Shown here: positions 13,111 through 21,089 of the stretch, in pieces
How positions within the stretch are numbered: the first letter of the stretch is position 1
How the letters are laid out: each line of letters starts with the position of its first letter
Source of the DNA: Verrucomicrobiales bacterium
GTDB lineage: Bacteria > Verrucomicrobiota > Verrucomicrobiae > Limisphaerales > UBA1100
Assembly (NCBI GenBank): GCA_002721895.1
Contig: PBLV01000035.1
Span: 1-21,089, forward strand
Direction: 5' to 3'
Length of the DNA: 21,089 nt
Program-made: the position numbers and the translations under genes
The notes under the pieces: generated by a model
What the model saw: the letters and a program-made list of their open reading frames with translations, nothing else
What the model was told of the DNA's origin: nothing
The model's database searches: none

Positions 13111-15978
13111 ATGCCACTACCGGGACAGCAGATGTCCCTCCCACCATGCGACCTTGCCCGGCACGTGAAATCGTTTAACCATCCGCCCGTGGCCCAACCC
13201 TCGGTCATCTATAAACGGTGGGATCAACCGCTGCTGACCTCGGCGGTCGACTGGCTGCTCGGCGACGCTTCGGAACGCGTCGTGGACTTGCGCGAATGGC
13301 AGTTGATTTTGCCCACGCGCCAAGCCGGGCGTCGGCTGCGCGAGGCGTTGGCGTGGGAAATGGATCGGCGCGGTGGCGCGTTGTTTCCGCCCAAAACCGG
13401 CACACCATGGCAGCTGGTGAAGGCGGATGAGCAAACTGTCGCCAGCGAATTGGCGTGCCTGTGGCATTGGGACCGCGTGCTGGCGGAGGCGGACTTGGCC
13501 CAGTATCGAAGCTTGTTCCCGCGGCTGCCCGAAACCCTCGATGCAGCGTGGCGCCGGCAACTGGCTCGTTCGCTCCATGAGATGCGCGGCACACTGGCCG
13601 AAGGCGGCTTGGACTGTGCGGCGGTGGCGGCGGCGGACAATTGTCCTGAGCCGACTCGCTGGCGCGATTTGAAAAAGCTCGAGGCGGCTTACCGCCGGTC
13701 GCTTGGCAATTTGCTGGACGTGCACGATGCCAAGCGCGAAACAGCCGGGCAGCCGCAGCTCGCCGATGGCATTCGAAAAATCGCCGTGCTTGGCGTGCCG
13801 GATTTGCCAGTCGTTGTCCAAACGGCTCTGGAAAGTTTTGTGGAGCAAGGTGTGGATGTCCACGTTCTTACGTTTGGCCCGGCGAAAGGGCAGTCGTTGT
13901 TCGACACTTGGGGAAGGCCATTGCCGGAGGCTTGGGCGGCGCGGGCGTTGTTGCTGGGGGAGGAGCAAATGCTGGCTTGCCTCGATGAAACGGCGCAGGC
14001 GCGGGAAATCGCCGGACGACTTGAAGCGTATGGCGAACAGCGCGCGCGTCATGCGGCAGTCGGTGTGGCGGATGCGGAGGTGACACCGCGATTGGAGCGG
14101 GCGCTGGCGGATGCGGAGATCGCCAGTTTCAATCCGGATGGCGTGCCGCTGCGGCGGGCGCCGCTGGTGGCATTTTTGCAGGCGTTGGCGGAGCTGCTGC
14201 GCCAGCCGAGCTTTGCGAATGCCGATGCGTTCCTGCGGCTGCCGGACGCATGGGGTTGGGCGAAGGGCTCGGTGGAGAAATTTTCGCGGTACCGATTGCT
14301 GCGCGGGTTGGACAAGTTGCGCACGGAGCATTTGCCCACGCGACTAGATGCGGCGGCGCAATTGCATTTCGAGGATGACTCGCCGGACCGGATTCACGCA
14401 CGATCGGTTTTGGTCGAGCTGGAAAAGGCGCTGAAGCGAATCGAGAAAGCCCCGCTCTCGGAAGGATTGCTGGAGTTTTTGCAGGCGGCGTTCGGCCCGC
14501 GAAAGTTTGTGGAAGGGCGCGAAAGCGACGGGGCTGATTTGGAAGCGGCGGCGAAATTCATGGAACGGCTGGGCGACTGGGAGGCGGCAGTGGGCGGCGA
14601 GCGATATCCGGCGGCGGAAGCATTGGCGCTGCTGCTGGAGTCGATCAGTCGCGAGGCGGTGTTTGCCGAGCGGCTGCCGGAGGCGGGGGACATCCAAGGT
14701 TGGCTGGAGCTGGCGTGGGAAGACGCACCGCACTTGATGGTGGCGGGCGTGAACGAAGGCCACTTGCCCGAGTCGATTCACGGCGACCTGTTTCTGCCGG
14801 ACAACCTGCGTGAATTGCTCGGGCTGCGCACCAACGCCGACCGCCTCGCGCGGGATGCGTGGTTGATGAAGCTGCTGCTGGCGACGCGCGCGAAAGCGGG
14901 ACGGGTCGAGTTTTTCGTGGGCCGCCAACGCGCCAACGGCGAACCGCTCAAGCCGTCGCGGTTGCTGTTTCGTTGTCCGGCCAAGGCCTTGCCCGTCCGC
15001 ATTCGACATCTTTTCGCCGAGTTGCCACCCGGCCCGCAGCCGCCGGCTTGGGAAGCGCCGTGGAAGCTCGCGCCGGTGGCGGGCAAGACCGTGGACCATC
15101 TCAGTGCCTCGGCGATCCGCGATTATCTCAAGTGTCCGTATCGTTTTTATCTGCGGCGAATGGTCGGCATGAAGCCGGTTGATTTTGAGCAGCGCGAACT
15201 CGACGCGTTACGGTTCGGCAGCTTGGTCCACGATGTGCTCGAGGCGTTTGGCAAGGACGCCAAGGCGCACAAGCTCAAGGATGCAGCGGCGATCCAAAAA
15301 TTCTTTGCCGCGGAACTGGCGCGGCAAGTGGTAGCCAAGTATGGCAAACGACCGCCGCTGGCCTTGCGTGTGCAGCAGGAAATCGCCGGCCAACGGCTCG
15401 CCCACGCGGCGCACATTCAAGCGGCGGAACGCGCGGCAGGCTGGGAGATCACCGATTGCGAAAAAGAGATCGACGAAAAGCTCGATGGCCTGCCGATCAT
15501 CGGCTGGATCGACCGCATCGAGCGAAATCGCAAAACCGGCGCGATGCGCGTGCTGGATTACAAAACGTCGAACAAAGGCGATGGCCCTGCCAAGACGCAC
15601 TGGCAAACGTTCAAGGCGGGGCGGGATGATGCGGTGCCCGCATACGCGCAATTCGAGATCGCCGACAAGCCGCACGTGTGGCGGGATTTGCAGTTGTTCA
15701 TTTACGCCTGGGCGCTCGGCGAGATGGACCGGGACGACCTTGAGCTGGGCTATTTCAACCTCCCCACCGTCGGGGCCGATGCGGGGGTGAAGCTGATTAC
15801 GCCGGTTGATCGTGAGGTGTTGGGGGCGGCGATGGCTTGCGCGCGCGGGGTGGTGGCGGATGTGGGCGCGGGCCGCTTCTGGCCGCCGGCGACGAATTTG
15901 AAGTACGACGACTACGAGGGCGTTTTGTTCAGCCAACCGGAAATGTGCGCGCATGAGCCGAAGGGGGTGGCGGCATGA
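13111..15978 (+). CDS. AddB-like PD-(D/E)XK nuclease subunit of a helicase-nuclease
   Basis: This protein has up to 955 residues. The N-terminal two-thirds resembles the AddB inactivated-helicase region ('LILPTRQAGRRLREAL'), with no working Walker A motif. The C-terminal ~300 residues form a RecB-family nuclease: 'LSASAIRDYLKCPYRFYL' around C675, 'RFGSLVHDVLEAF' with H707, D801 in 'GWIDRIERN' and the D816-Y-K818 catalytic motif. With the next gene it should form an AddAB-type complex that resects double-strand breaks for recombination. Only one of the four Fe-S Cys of classical AddB is obvious; the usual C-terminal CxxC cluster is not seen. The start is uncertain: ATG 13111 is weak, and ATG 13132 or GTG 13189 would also work and fit the family's short N-terminus. 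It overlaps the next gene by ATGA. Confidence 0.85.
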   Translation: MPLPGQQMSLPPCDLARHVKSFNHPPVAQPSVIYKRWDQPLLTSAVDWLLGDASERVVDLREWQLILPTRQAGRRLREALAWEMDRRGGALFPPKTGTPWQLVKADEQTVASELACLWHWDRVLAEADLAQYRSLFPRLPETLDAAWRRQLARSLHEMRGTLAEGGLDCAAVAAADNCPEPTRWRDLKKLEAAYRRSLGNLLDVHDAKRETAGQPQLADGIRKIAVLGVPDLPVVVQTALESFVEQGVDVHVLTFGPAKGQSLFDTWGRPLPEAWAARALLLGEEQMLACLDETAQAREIAGRLEAYGEQRARHAAVGVADAEVTPRLERALADAEIASFNPDGVPLRRAPLVAFLQALAELLRQPSFANADAFLRLPDAWGWAKGSVEKFSRYRLLRGLDKLRTEHLPTRLDAAAQLHFEDDSPDRIHARSVLVELEKALKRIEKAPLSEGLLEFLQAAFGPRKFVEGRESDGADLEAAAKFMERLGDWEAAVGGERYPAAEALALLLESISREAVFAERLPEAGDIQGWLELAWEDAPHLMVAGVNEGHLPESIHGDLFLPDNLRELLGLRTNADRLARDAWLMKLLLATRAKAGRVEFFVGRQRANGEPLKPSRLLFRCPAKALPVRIRHLFAELPPGPQPPAWEAPWKLAPVAGKTVDHLSASAIRDYLKCPYRFYLRRMVGMKPVDFEQRELDALRFGSLVHDVLEAFGKDAKAHKLKDAAAIQKFFAAELARQVVAKYGKRPPLALRVQQEIAGQRLAHAAHIQAAERAAGWEITDCEKEIDEKLDGLPIIGWIDRIERNRKTGAMRVLDYKTSNKGDGPAKTHWQTFKAGRDDAVPAYAQFEIADKPHVWRDLQLFIYAWALGEMDRDDLELGYFNLPTVGADAGVKLITPVDREVLGAAMACARGVVADVGAGRFWPPATNLKYDDYEGVLFSQPEMCAHEPKGVAA

Positions 15979-18900
15979 TTACGATTCCGAATGAGATGAT
16001 TCGCGCCAGCGCGGGCACGGGCAAGACGTATCAGTTGACGAACCGGTTCATCAAGCTGTTGCTGTGCGGGCTGCCGGCGGAACGGATCATTGCGCTGACG
16101 TTTACGCGCAAGGCGGCGGGCGAATTTTTCGAAGGCATCCTCACGAAGCTCGCGAAGGCGGCGGAGAAGCCGGCGGAGGCGCGGAAGTTGGCGGCGGAAA
16201 TCGGGATGGAAGACACGAAGCCGGCGGCGTTTCGCGAGGCGCTGCGGCGGTTGGTCGACGGGATGGGACAGCTTTCGCTGGGGACGATCGACGGGTTTTT
16301 TCATCGGGTGATTGCGATGTTCTCGCTGGAGTTCGGCTTGGGCGGCGACTTCGAGATGATGAGTGAATTCGAGGTGAAGCAAGCCCGCCTTCGTGTGCTG
16401 GAAACTTTGCTGGACGAAAACGCCGCGCGCCAAGCCGATCGCGAAAGCCTCATCGAGACCTATCGCCTCTCCACCGCCGGCAAGGACGAACGCCGCTTCG
16501 TCGGCTCGTTCGAGCAGCATCTCGAGGATTGCCACGAGCTGTTCCAACGCGTACCCGACTCCACCCGCTGGGGCGATCCAACCTGCCTCTGGCCTAATGG
16601 AATATCCTGGCCGGTACAGCCTGTGGGTCGCGCGGCGATGGTTGCCGAGTGGCGCAGTTTGATTGCGAAGGAAGGTTTCGGGAAACGTGTGCAAAACGGT
16701 TTTCAATCCATGGCTGAGCACTTGGCAATCTGGGCGCCAGGGAAGGAACTGTTAGGCAAAGCCAAGACGTTGATGCTGCGGGCATTGGAAAATCGGGATG
16801 CCATGGATCGAGGCAATTGGTCTTTTAAGTTTGGCACCGCCAAGGCACTCAACAATTCCTCTCCGGAGTTCAGTCGCCGGCTCGCGGCCATCCTGCGCCA
16901 ATGCGTGGCTGAGGAACTGGAATCCAGACTCGGGCGTACCCAGGGAGTCCACGGCTTGATGGACGCCTTCGAGCAACGCTATGACGCCCAAGTGCGCCGG
17001 CCGGGGAGGTTGTGCTTTGCGGATTTGCCGGTGCTGCTCAATGCGCGGTCGGACAAGCTCGATCTCGAGTATCGTTTGGATGGCGCGTTTGATCACTGGC
17101 TGCTTGATGAATTTCAGGACACCAGCAGGCTGCAATGGCAGTCGGTGGCCAATCTTGTCGACGAGGTGATGCAGGATCCCGAGGGACGGCGTGGGTTCTA
17201 TTGCGTCGGCGACCAGAAACAATCGCTCTATCAATGGCGCGGCGGCGACCCGCGGCTCTTCGAGCGCGTGGAAGAAGAATATCGGGGCGGCATCACGTCT
17301 TCGTCGCTGGATGTCTCATGGCGTTCAGTTCCGGATGTGCTCGAGCTCATCAACACCGTCTTCGGCTCCCCCATCATTGCCGGCGACAAATACAACGCCA
17401 CCGCCGGCGAACGCTGGAGCAATGGCTGGCGCGAGCACACCGCCGCTGAGCCGTTGTTGAAGAAAAAAGGCCACGCAATGTACATCACCGTGGGCGACAT
17501 CGATGACCGCTGGCAAGTGCTCCAGCATCTTCTCGAACAGCTGCAGCCCATTGAGCGCGGGCTCAACTGCGCCATCCTCGTGCAGAAAAACGACACCGTG
17601 CGCGAGGTTGTCAACTTCCTTCGCGGCGCCCTGCCGACCATCCCGGTCATGGGCGAGTCCGCCACCAATCCCGGCGCCGACAACCCCCTCGGTGCCGCAC
17701 TGCTCGCCCTCTTCCGTGCCGCCGCCCATCCCGCCGATCGCTTCAGCCTCGGGCACCTCACGCTCACGCCCTTTGCCGGGCATCTCCCCGAGGATCACAA
17801 CGACCGCCAAATTGCCTTCCGCAAACTCCAGCGAGACCTCCATCAAAACGGCTTCGAAGCCACCGCGCGCAATTGGATTCGCAAAATCGAAACCGACCTC
17901 AACGACTTTTCCCGCTGGCGCGCCGCGCAATTCCTCGAGCTGGCGCGGCAATTTGACGAAACCGGCAGCCGCGACATCGACGCCTTCCTGCGCTTCATGC
18001 CCGCCCAGGAATCCACCGACGCCTCCGGCGCCAACGTCGTGCAGGTCATGACCATCCACAAAGCCAAGGGCCTCACCTTCGATGTAACCCTTGTGCCCGA
18101 CCTCGAAAACCAAAAAGCCCGCCTCGACACCACCCGCCAGGACGCCCTCCACACCCACCCCGGCCCCGACGGGGGGGCGGAGTGGATTTTGGATTTGCCG
18201 CCGAAGGAACTGTGTGAACTGATCGATCCGTTGGGTGATGCCTCCGCACAGGCCCGCGAGGAAGCGTGTTATGAAAATTTATGTAAATTGTATGTGGCTC
18301 TCACCCGACCGAGGCGTGGATTGTACGTCATCACCTCTACGCCCTCAGCCAAAGCCGGCTATTATCCGAGCCTGCTCATGGACACGCTGACGGAGCCCGA
18401 TGATGAAGGCGAAGATTTGGCGGGCTGTCCCGTGTCCGCCACAGTCCGGTTTGAATCCGGCAGCTTCAAGTGGCTCGATTCGTGGAAGGCCAAAACGGAA
18501 TTGGAAGCCGATGAAACGCCATTCGCGCCGGACACTGCCGAACGGCGCCACCGCCGCCTCGCCCGCCGCCGACCCTCCGCGCACGGCGGCACGGAGTTTG
18601 GCGGCGCCAGCCTGTTCGAGCCGAAGGGCGCGGATGCGGCGGCTTTTGGCACGGCGGTTCACAATATCTTTGAGCAGATCGAGTGGGCGGACGAAACCAC
18701 CGCGGCGATGCTCGAAATGCAAAAAGCATCAAACGCCGCCGCCGAGGTGGAGCGATGTTTACAAAGTGCGGAGGTGGCGGCGCTGTTCGAGCCGAATGCC
18801 GCCGTGAAGGTGTGGCGCGAACGGGCGTTTGAGCTGGTGATCGATGGGGAGTTTTGCTCGGGCGTGTTCGATCGCGTCCACCTCGCCGATGGCTCGGCAG

Positions 18901-19079
18901 TAATCATCGATTTCAAAACCGACCGCGTGGATGACGACACGATCGATGACGCAGTGAAGCGTCATCAACCGCAACTGGAATTGTACCGCCGCGTGCTGGC
19001 AAGATTGACCGGGATCCCCGAGAAGGCAATCGCCTGCCAACTGGTGTTCACCCGACCGGCGCGCGTGGTGGCGGCATAA
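15975..19079 (+). CDS. AddA-like UvrD/Rep-family helicase-nuclease subunit
   Basis: This 1034-residue superfamily 1 helicase fused to a nuclease has Walker A 'ASAGTGKTYQ' (11-20), motif Ia 'LTFTRKAAGEF', 'LGTIDGFFHRV', Walker B 'LLDEFQDT' (D378, E379), motif III 'CVGDQKQSLYQWRGGDP', motif V 'VMTIHKAKGLTFD' (about 691) and motif VI 'LYVALTRPRRGLYV'. The C-terminal PD-(D/E)XK nuclease shows 'FGTAVHNIFEQ', D966 and the D979-F-K981 motif. Both helicase and nuclease therefore look active. It should unwind and degrade DNA at double-strand breaks together with the AddB-like protein; some such pairs also limit foreign DNA. Its start codon overlaps the preceding stop (ATGA). The base composition of the coding strand switches within the gene, from G-rich to strongly C-rich at about 17340-18170 and back to G-rich. 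Confidence 0.9.
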   Translation: MITIPNEMIRASAGTGKTYQLTNRFIKLLLCGLPAERIIALTFTRKAAGEFFEGILTKLAKAAEKPAEARKLAAEIGMEDTKPAAFREALRRLVDGMGQLSLGTIDGFFHRVIAMFSLEFGLGGDFEMMSEFEVKQARLRVLETLLDENAARQADRESLIETYRLSTAGKDERRFVGSFEQHLEDCHELFQRVPDSTRWGDPTCLWPNGISWPVQPVGRAAMVAEWRSLIAKEGFGKRVQNGFQSMAEHLAIWAPGKELLGKAKTLMLRALENRDAMDRGNWSFKFGTAKALNNSSPEFSRRLAAILRQCVAEELESRLGRTQGVHGLMDAFEQRYDAQVRRPGRLCFADLPVLLNARSDKLDLEYRLDGAFDHWLLDEFQDTSRLQWQSVANLVDEVMQDPEGRRGFYCVGDQKQSLYQWRGGDPRLFERVEEEYRGGITSSSLDVSWRSVPDVLELINTVFGSPIIAGDKYNATAGERWSNGWREHTAAEPLLKKKGHAMYITVGDIDDRWQVLQHLLEQLQPIERGLNCAILVQKNDTVREVVNFLRGALPTIPVMGESATNPGADNPLGAALLALFRAAAHPADRFSLGHLTLTPFAGHLPEDHNDRQIAFRKLQRDLHQNGFEATARNWIRKIETDLNDFSRWRAAQFLELARQFDETGSRDIDAFLRFMPAQESTDASGANVVQVMTIHKAKGLTFDVTLVPDLENQKARLDTTRQDALHTHPGPDGGAEWILDLPPKELCELIDPLGDASAQAREEACYENLCKLYVALTRPRRGLYVITSTPSAKAGYYPSLLMDTLTEPDDEGEDLAGCPVSATVRFESGSFKWLDSWKAKTELEADETPFAPDTAERRHRRLARRRPSAHGGTEFGGASLFEPKGADAAAFGTAVHNIFEQIEWADETTAAMLEMQKASNAAAEVERCLQSAEVAALFEPNAAVKVWRERAFELVIDGEFCSGVFDRVHLADGSAVIIDFKTDRVDDDTIDDAVKRHQPQLELYRRVLARLTGIPEKAIACQLVFTRPARVVAA

Positions 19080-19102
19080 AAAAAGCCCCCGCGAACGGGG
19101 GC
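19078..19102 (-). terminator. Intrinsic terminator between convergent addA-like and YHS-like genes
   Basis: A perfect 7-bp stem (GCCCCCG at 19085-19091, CGGGGGC at 19096-19102) encloses a four-base loop. On the minus strand it is followed by seven T residues (19078-19084), so it is a strong terminator for the secreted YHS/TRASH-like gene. On the plus strand only ATTT-like sequence follows, so it is at best weak for the addAB-like transcript. Its T tract overlaps the addA-like stop codon. Confidence 0.85.
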
Positions 19103-19124
19103 GCAATTTCGGATATGCCTAAAA

Positions 19125-19559
19125 TCACTTCGGCAGGTTCTTCGAGTATTTCTCGGGGTTGGCCTTGAAGCGGCTCACGGCACGGGTTTTGCTGAAATAA
19201 ACCTTTTTGCCACCAACTTCCATGGACGGGCTCTTCGGGTGCACGCGGGTGTCGGTGTACACCGGGCAGAAAAGTTGCTTCATCGGCTTGATGGTTTTGG
19301 AGGCCACGGCTGCCAACTGCGGAGCCTGCTTCACGGAAACCACCGCGTAATAGTCAGGATTCTGGGCCCAAAGCTTTTTGCAGGTGCCGCAGCAGGTAAA
19401 GACCTTTACACCCTTGTAGACAACAAACTCCTCTTCATCGATTTCGTCCTCGATCATCAACGGGCAAATCTTTTGATTCGGCGCAGCTTGAACTGAAACT
19501 GCGACGCCCAACACAAAGGCCGCCACCATCAGCATTTTCGTAAAAACATTCTTCAACAT
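19125..19559 (-). CDS. Secreted YHS/TRASH-like metal-binding protein
   Basis: This 144-residue protein has a Sec signal peptide (hydrophobic 8-22, cleavage probably after VQA at 23-25). The mature part has two similar halves. The first (about 31-72) has C32 and the cluster C56-C57-x2-C60 ('FTCCGTCKKLWAQNPDYY'), like TRASH/YHS domains that bind copper or other soft metals. The second (about 97-138) begins with C98 in 'FCPVYTDTR' and ends 'YFSKTRAVSRFKANPEKY', the same layout but without the later Cys residues. It is probably periplasmic and may bind or sense metal; such small proteins are common in Verrucomicrobiota and Planctomycetota, usually without known function. An AGGAAC just upstream of the ATG and an AAAGGA further off may act as ribosome sites. 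It is a single-gene unit ending at the terminator 19078-19102. Confidence 0.8.
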   Translation of the reverse strand: MLKNVFTKMLMVAAFVLGVAVSVQAAPNQKICPLMIEDEIDEEEFVVYKGVKVFTCCGTCKKLWAQNPDYYAVVSVKQAPQLAAVASKTIKPMKQLFCPVYTDTRVHPKSPSMEVGGKKVYFSKTRAVSRFKANPEKYSKNLPK

Positions 19560-19681
19560 GTTCCTGTTATTCCTTTCAATTTCCCTTGTTCAAACGGGGT
19601 CGGATAAGACGCCACAAGAACCCGTCCGATTCAACCCATTTCTTCCACAAACATCGTTTCGCGCCAAAAAAGGGCCGTTTT

Positions 19682-20182
19682 TCACAAAAAAACATCAAAT
19701 GCAGGTGGATACTGAACCTCTGCTGTCACTCCATCCAATGCCCCCGGGCCAAGCTCCAACACCATGAAAGCCTCCCCGGAAAATGGGGAATTGAGCCCCT
19801 TCGCCCGCTCAACAGAAAATCCAAATCGTGGATAATACGCCGGATGCCCCACCACCAGCACTGCCTTGTGCCCTGCCTCCTGACACAGTTTTAAACCCGT
19901 CTCCACCAGTTGCGTTCCCACGCCACGCCGCTGCCATTCCGGTTTTACCGCCATTGGTGCCAGCGCCAACACGGGCATTTCGCCTACTTGAACTTCACTA
20001 AACAGAATATGACCAACAAGCCCGTCCTCCCCGGCCTCGGCCACCAGCGACAAGCGGGCCAAGCCTTCCGCTCGAAGCCGATCCACCAAGTCGGCCTCGA
20101 TCTCCGTTCCAAACGCCGACCAATTCACCTCCCGTATCGGAATGCGATCCCCCTTCGCCTCCTCTCGAATCACAACATCCAT
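19682..20182 (-). CDS. GNAT-family N-acetyltransferase (YhbS-like)
   Basis: This 166-residue single-domain acetyltransferase has the acetyl-CoA-binding motif A 'VKPEWQRRGVGTQLV' (Q/R-x-x-G-x-G) and 'GHPAYYPRFGF', which is typical of the YhbS-like branch. It would transfer an acetyl group from acetyl-CoA to an amine on a small molecule or protein; the substrate cannot be told. The frame extends to a TTG at 20227, but that lies in the T tract of the neighbouring terminator, so ATG 20182 (MDVVIREE) is chosen even though no good Shine-Dalgarno precedes it. It appears to be transcribed alone. The 122 bases between it and the next gene hold only an A/T-flanked GC stretch and no strong terminator. 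Confidence 0.82.
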   Translation of the reverse strand: MDVVIREEAKGDRIPIREVNWSAFGTEIEADLVDRLRAEGLARLSLVAEAGEDGLVGHILFSEVQVGEMPVLALAPMAVKPEWQRRGVGTQLVETGLKLCQEAGHKAVLVVGHPAYYPRFGFSVERAKGLNSPFSGEAFMVLELGPGALDGVTAEVQYPPAFDVFL

Positions 20183-20225
20183 CAAAACACGCCGAGCCTT
20201 CGATGATCCAACCCAAACTGGCAAC

Positions 20226-20252
20226 AAAAAACCCGCGCCAAGTGACGCGGGT
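20226..20252 (-). terminator. Intrinsic terminator of the Gfo/Idh/MocA gene
   Basis: A 7-bp perfect stem (ACCCGCG at 20231-20237 and CGCGGGT at 20246-20252) with an eight-base loop is followed on the minus strand by TTTTT (20226-20230). It lies about 20 bases past the stop codon at 20273. Confidence 0.8.
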
Positions 20253-20272
20253 GCTATTAAGTGACTTTCCGT

Positions 20273-21089
20273 TTACACGTCTTTCCAAGCGCGGTCGGCC
20301 GCCGAGGCGAGGACGGCGTCGCAGACCTTGGCGGTCTCGAGGGCGTCGCGGAAAGTCGGGTTGCATGGGGTACCTTCGTCGAGGCTCTTGAGGAAGTCAG
20401 CCACTTGATGGACGAAGGTGTGCTCGTAACCAATGCAGAGGCCGGGCACCCACCACTTGTCCATGTAGGGCATGTCACCGTCGGTGATGTGCACGCTGCG
20501 CCAGCCACGGGTGGTTGACTCATCGCTGTGGTCGAAGAACTCGAGGCGGTTGAGGTCGTGCAGATCCCAGCGGATGGAGGCGTCGGAGCCGTTGATCTCC
20601 AGCGTGTACAGCGCCTTGTGGCCGCGGGCATAGCGAGTGGACTCAAACAGGCCGAGCGAGCCGTTGCCAAAGTGGCAGTGGAAGATGCAGGCGTCGTCGA
20701 TGGTCACTTCCTGCTTCTCGCCGGTGGCGGTGTGCACGCGCTCCTTGATGAACGTCTCGGTGACGGCGGACACATCCTTGATGCTGCCGTTGAGCCAGAT
20801 GGCGGTGTCGATGCAATGCGCGAGCAAATCGCCGGTCACACCGCTGCCAGCCGCTGCGGCGTCAAGGCGCCATAGGCCTTCGCCGCCTTGTGGGAGATCA
20901 GCACTGATGGTCCAGTCCTGCAGGAAGTTGGCACGGTAATGGAAGATTTGGCCGAGCTTGCCGCTGTCGATGATCTGTTTGGCGAGCGTAACGGCGGGCA
21001 CGCGGCGGTAGTTGTACCACACGGTGTTGGCCACGCCGGCTTTCTCGACGGCGTCGACCATCGGCTGGCTTTCCTCGGCGGTGCGGGCG
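20273..21089 (-). CDS. Gfo/Idh/MocA-family oxidoreductase, N-terminus outside window
   Basis: The reading frame is open through the right edge, so this is the C-terminal ~271 residues of a larger protein. The visible start of the fragment ([19 protein letters not shown]) matches the end of the NAD(P)-binding Rossmann domain of Gfo/Idh/MocA dehydrogenases; the catalytic EKP motif should lie just outside. The C-terminal substrate domain shows '[18 protein letters not shown]', which carries the family's catalytic Asp/His-type residues, and several Trp/Tyr-rich strands. Members oxidise or reduce sugars, inositols and related polyols with NAD(P). The internal ATG at 21059-21061 is not the true start. 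A terminator follows at 20226-20252. Confidence 0.88.
   Translation of the reverse strand, partial: ARTAEESQPMVDAVEKAGVANTVWYNYRRVPAVTLAKQIIDSGKLGQIFHYRANFLQDWTISADLPQGGEGLWRLDAAAAGSGVTGDLLAHCIDTAIWLNGSIKDVSAVTETFIKERVHTATGEKQEVTIDDACIFHCHFGNGSLGLFESTRYARGHKALYTLEINGSDASIRWDLHDLNRLEFFDHSDESTTRGWRSVHITDGDMPYMDKWWVPGLCIGYEHTFVHQVADFLKSLDEGTPCNPTFRDALETAKVCDAVLASAADRAWKDV

Noticed and set aside
13111..19079. A dedicated anti-phage defence island built on the helicase-nuclease pair
   Set aside because: The two proteins match the housekeeping AddAB recombination complex and no other defence-type gene accompanies them.
19595..19640. Possible long-range inverted repeat (TCGGA / TCCGA and ACGGGGT / ACCCGT) upstream of the YHS-like gene
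   Set aside because: The arms are short, imperfect and about 20 bases apart, so I do not regard it as a supported operator or riboswitch.
1..21089. CRISPR array, tRNA/rRNA, insertion sequence or phage genes
   Set aside because: No regularly spaced repeats, cloverleaf-like segments, transposase motifs or terminal inverted repeats were seen on reading both strands.

Overview
The window looks like chromosomal DNA of a GC-rich Gram-negative-type bacterium, most likely a member of the Verrucomicrobiota or another PVC-group lineage. The pointers are a very characteristic prepilin-like secreted protein, two lipoproteins with clear lipoboxes, a MORN-type lipoprotein, a YHS/TRASH-like periplasmic protein and a Gfo/Idh/MocA oxidoreductase. 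This placement is an inference from gene content; there is no rRNA or marker gene here. No tRNA, rRNA, CRISPR array, transposase or phage gene was recognised.

Layout. (1) 1-2053, minus strand: a prepilin-like gene with a strong intrinsic terminator and a possible sigma-54 promoter, an AT-rich gap, then a small MORN-repeat lipoprotein. (2) 2185-9046, minus strand: a tightly packed run of six genes, in transcription order CDP-alcohol phosphatidyltransferase, flippase-like membrane protein, TauD-type dioxygenase, nucleotidyltransferase, small membrane protein and a SurA/PpiD-like lipoprotein. It ends at a hairpin terminator near 2019-2053. (3) 9083-11842, plus strand, divergent from (2) with only 36 bases between the proposed starts: a phosphoenolpyruvate mutase fused to a nucleotidyltransferase, then phosphonopyruvate decarboxylase. 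(4) 11839-13002, minus strand: an iron-type alcohol dehydrogenase homologue resembling phosphonoacetaldehyde reductases, whose stop codon overlaps that of the decarboxylase. (5) 13111-19079, plus strand: an AddB/AddA-like helicase-nuclease pair with a 4-base overlap. (6) 19125-21089, minus strand: a YHS/TRASH-like secreted protein, a GNAT acetyltransferase and the C-terminal part of a Gfo/Idh/MocA oxidoreductase that runs off the right edge.

The centre of interest is 5024-13002, a phosphonate biosynthesis locus. PEP mutase makes phosphonopyruvate and the decarboxylase makes phosphonoacetaldehyde. The fused and/or free nucleotidyltransferase could then activate a phosphonate as its CMP ester, and the CDP-alcohol phosphatidyltransferase could pass it to a lipid alcohol. 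The flippase-like protein could move the product across the membrane and the dioxygenase could oxidise the phosphonate or the lipid. No aminotransferase is present. The only candidate for the next step from phosphonoacetaldehyde is a dehydrogenase-fold protein in which all four usual metal-ligand positions are substituted. The reading as a C-P phosphonolipid pathway with a hydroxylated or otherwise unusual head group is inference, but the enzyme families are clear.

The addAB-like pair has the opposite GC skew to the rest of the window, with an internal patch of reversed skew, which may record inversion or recombination.
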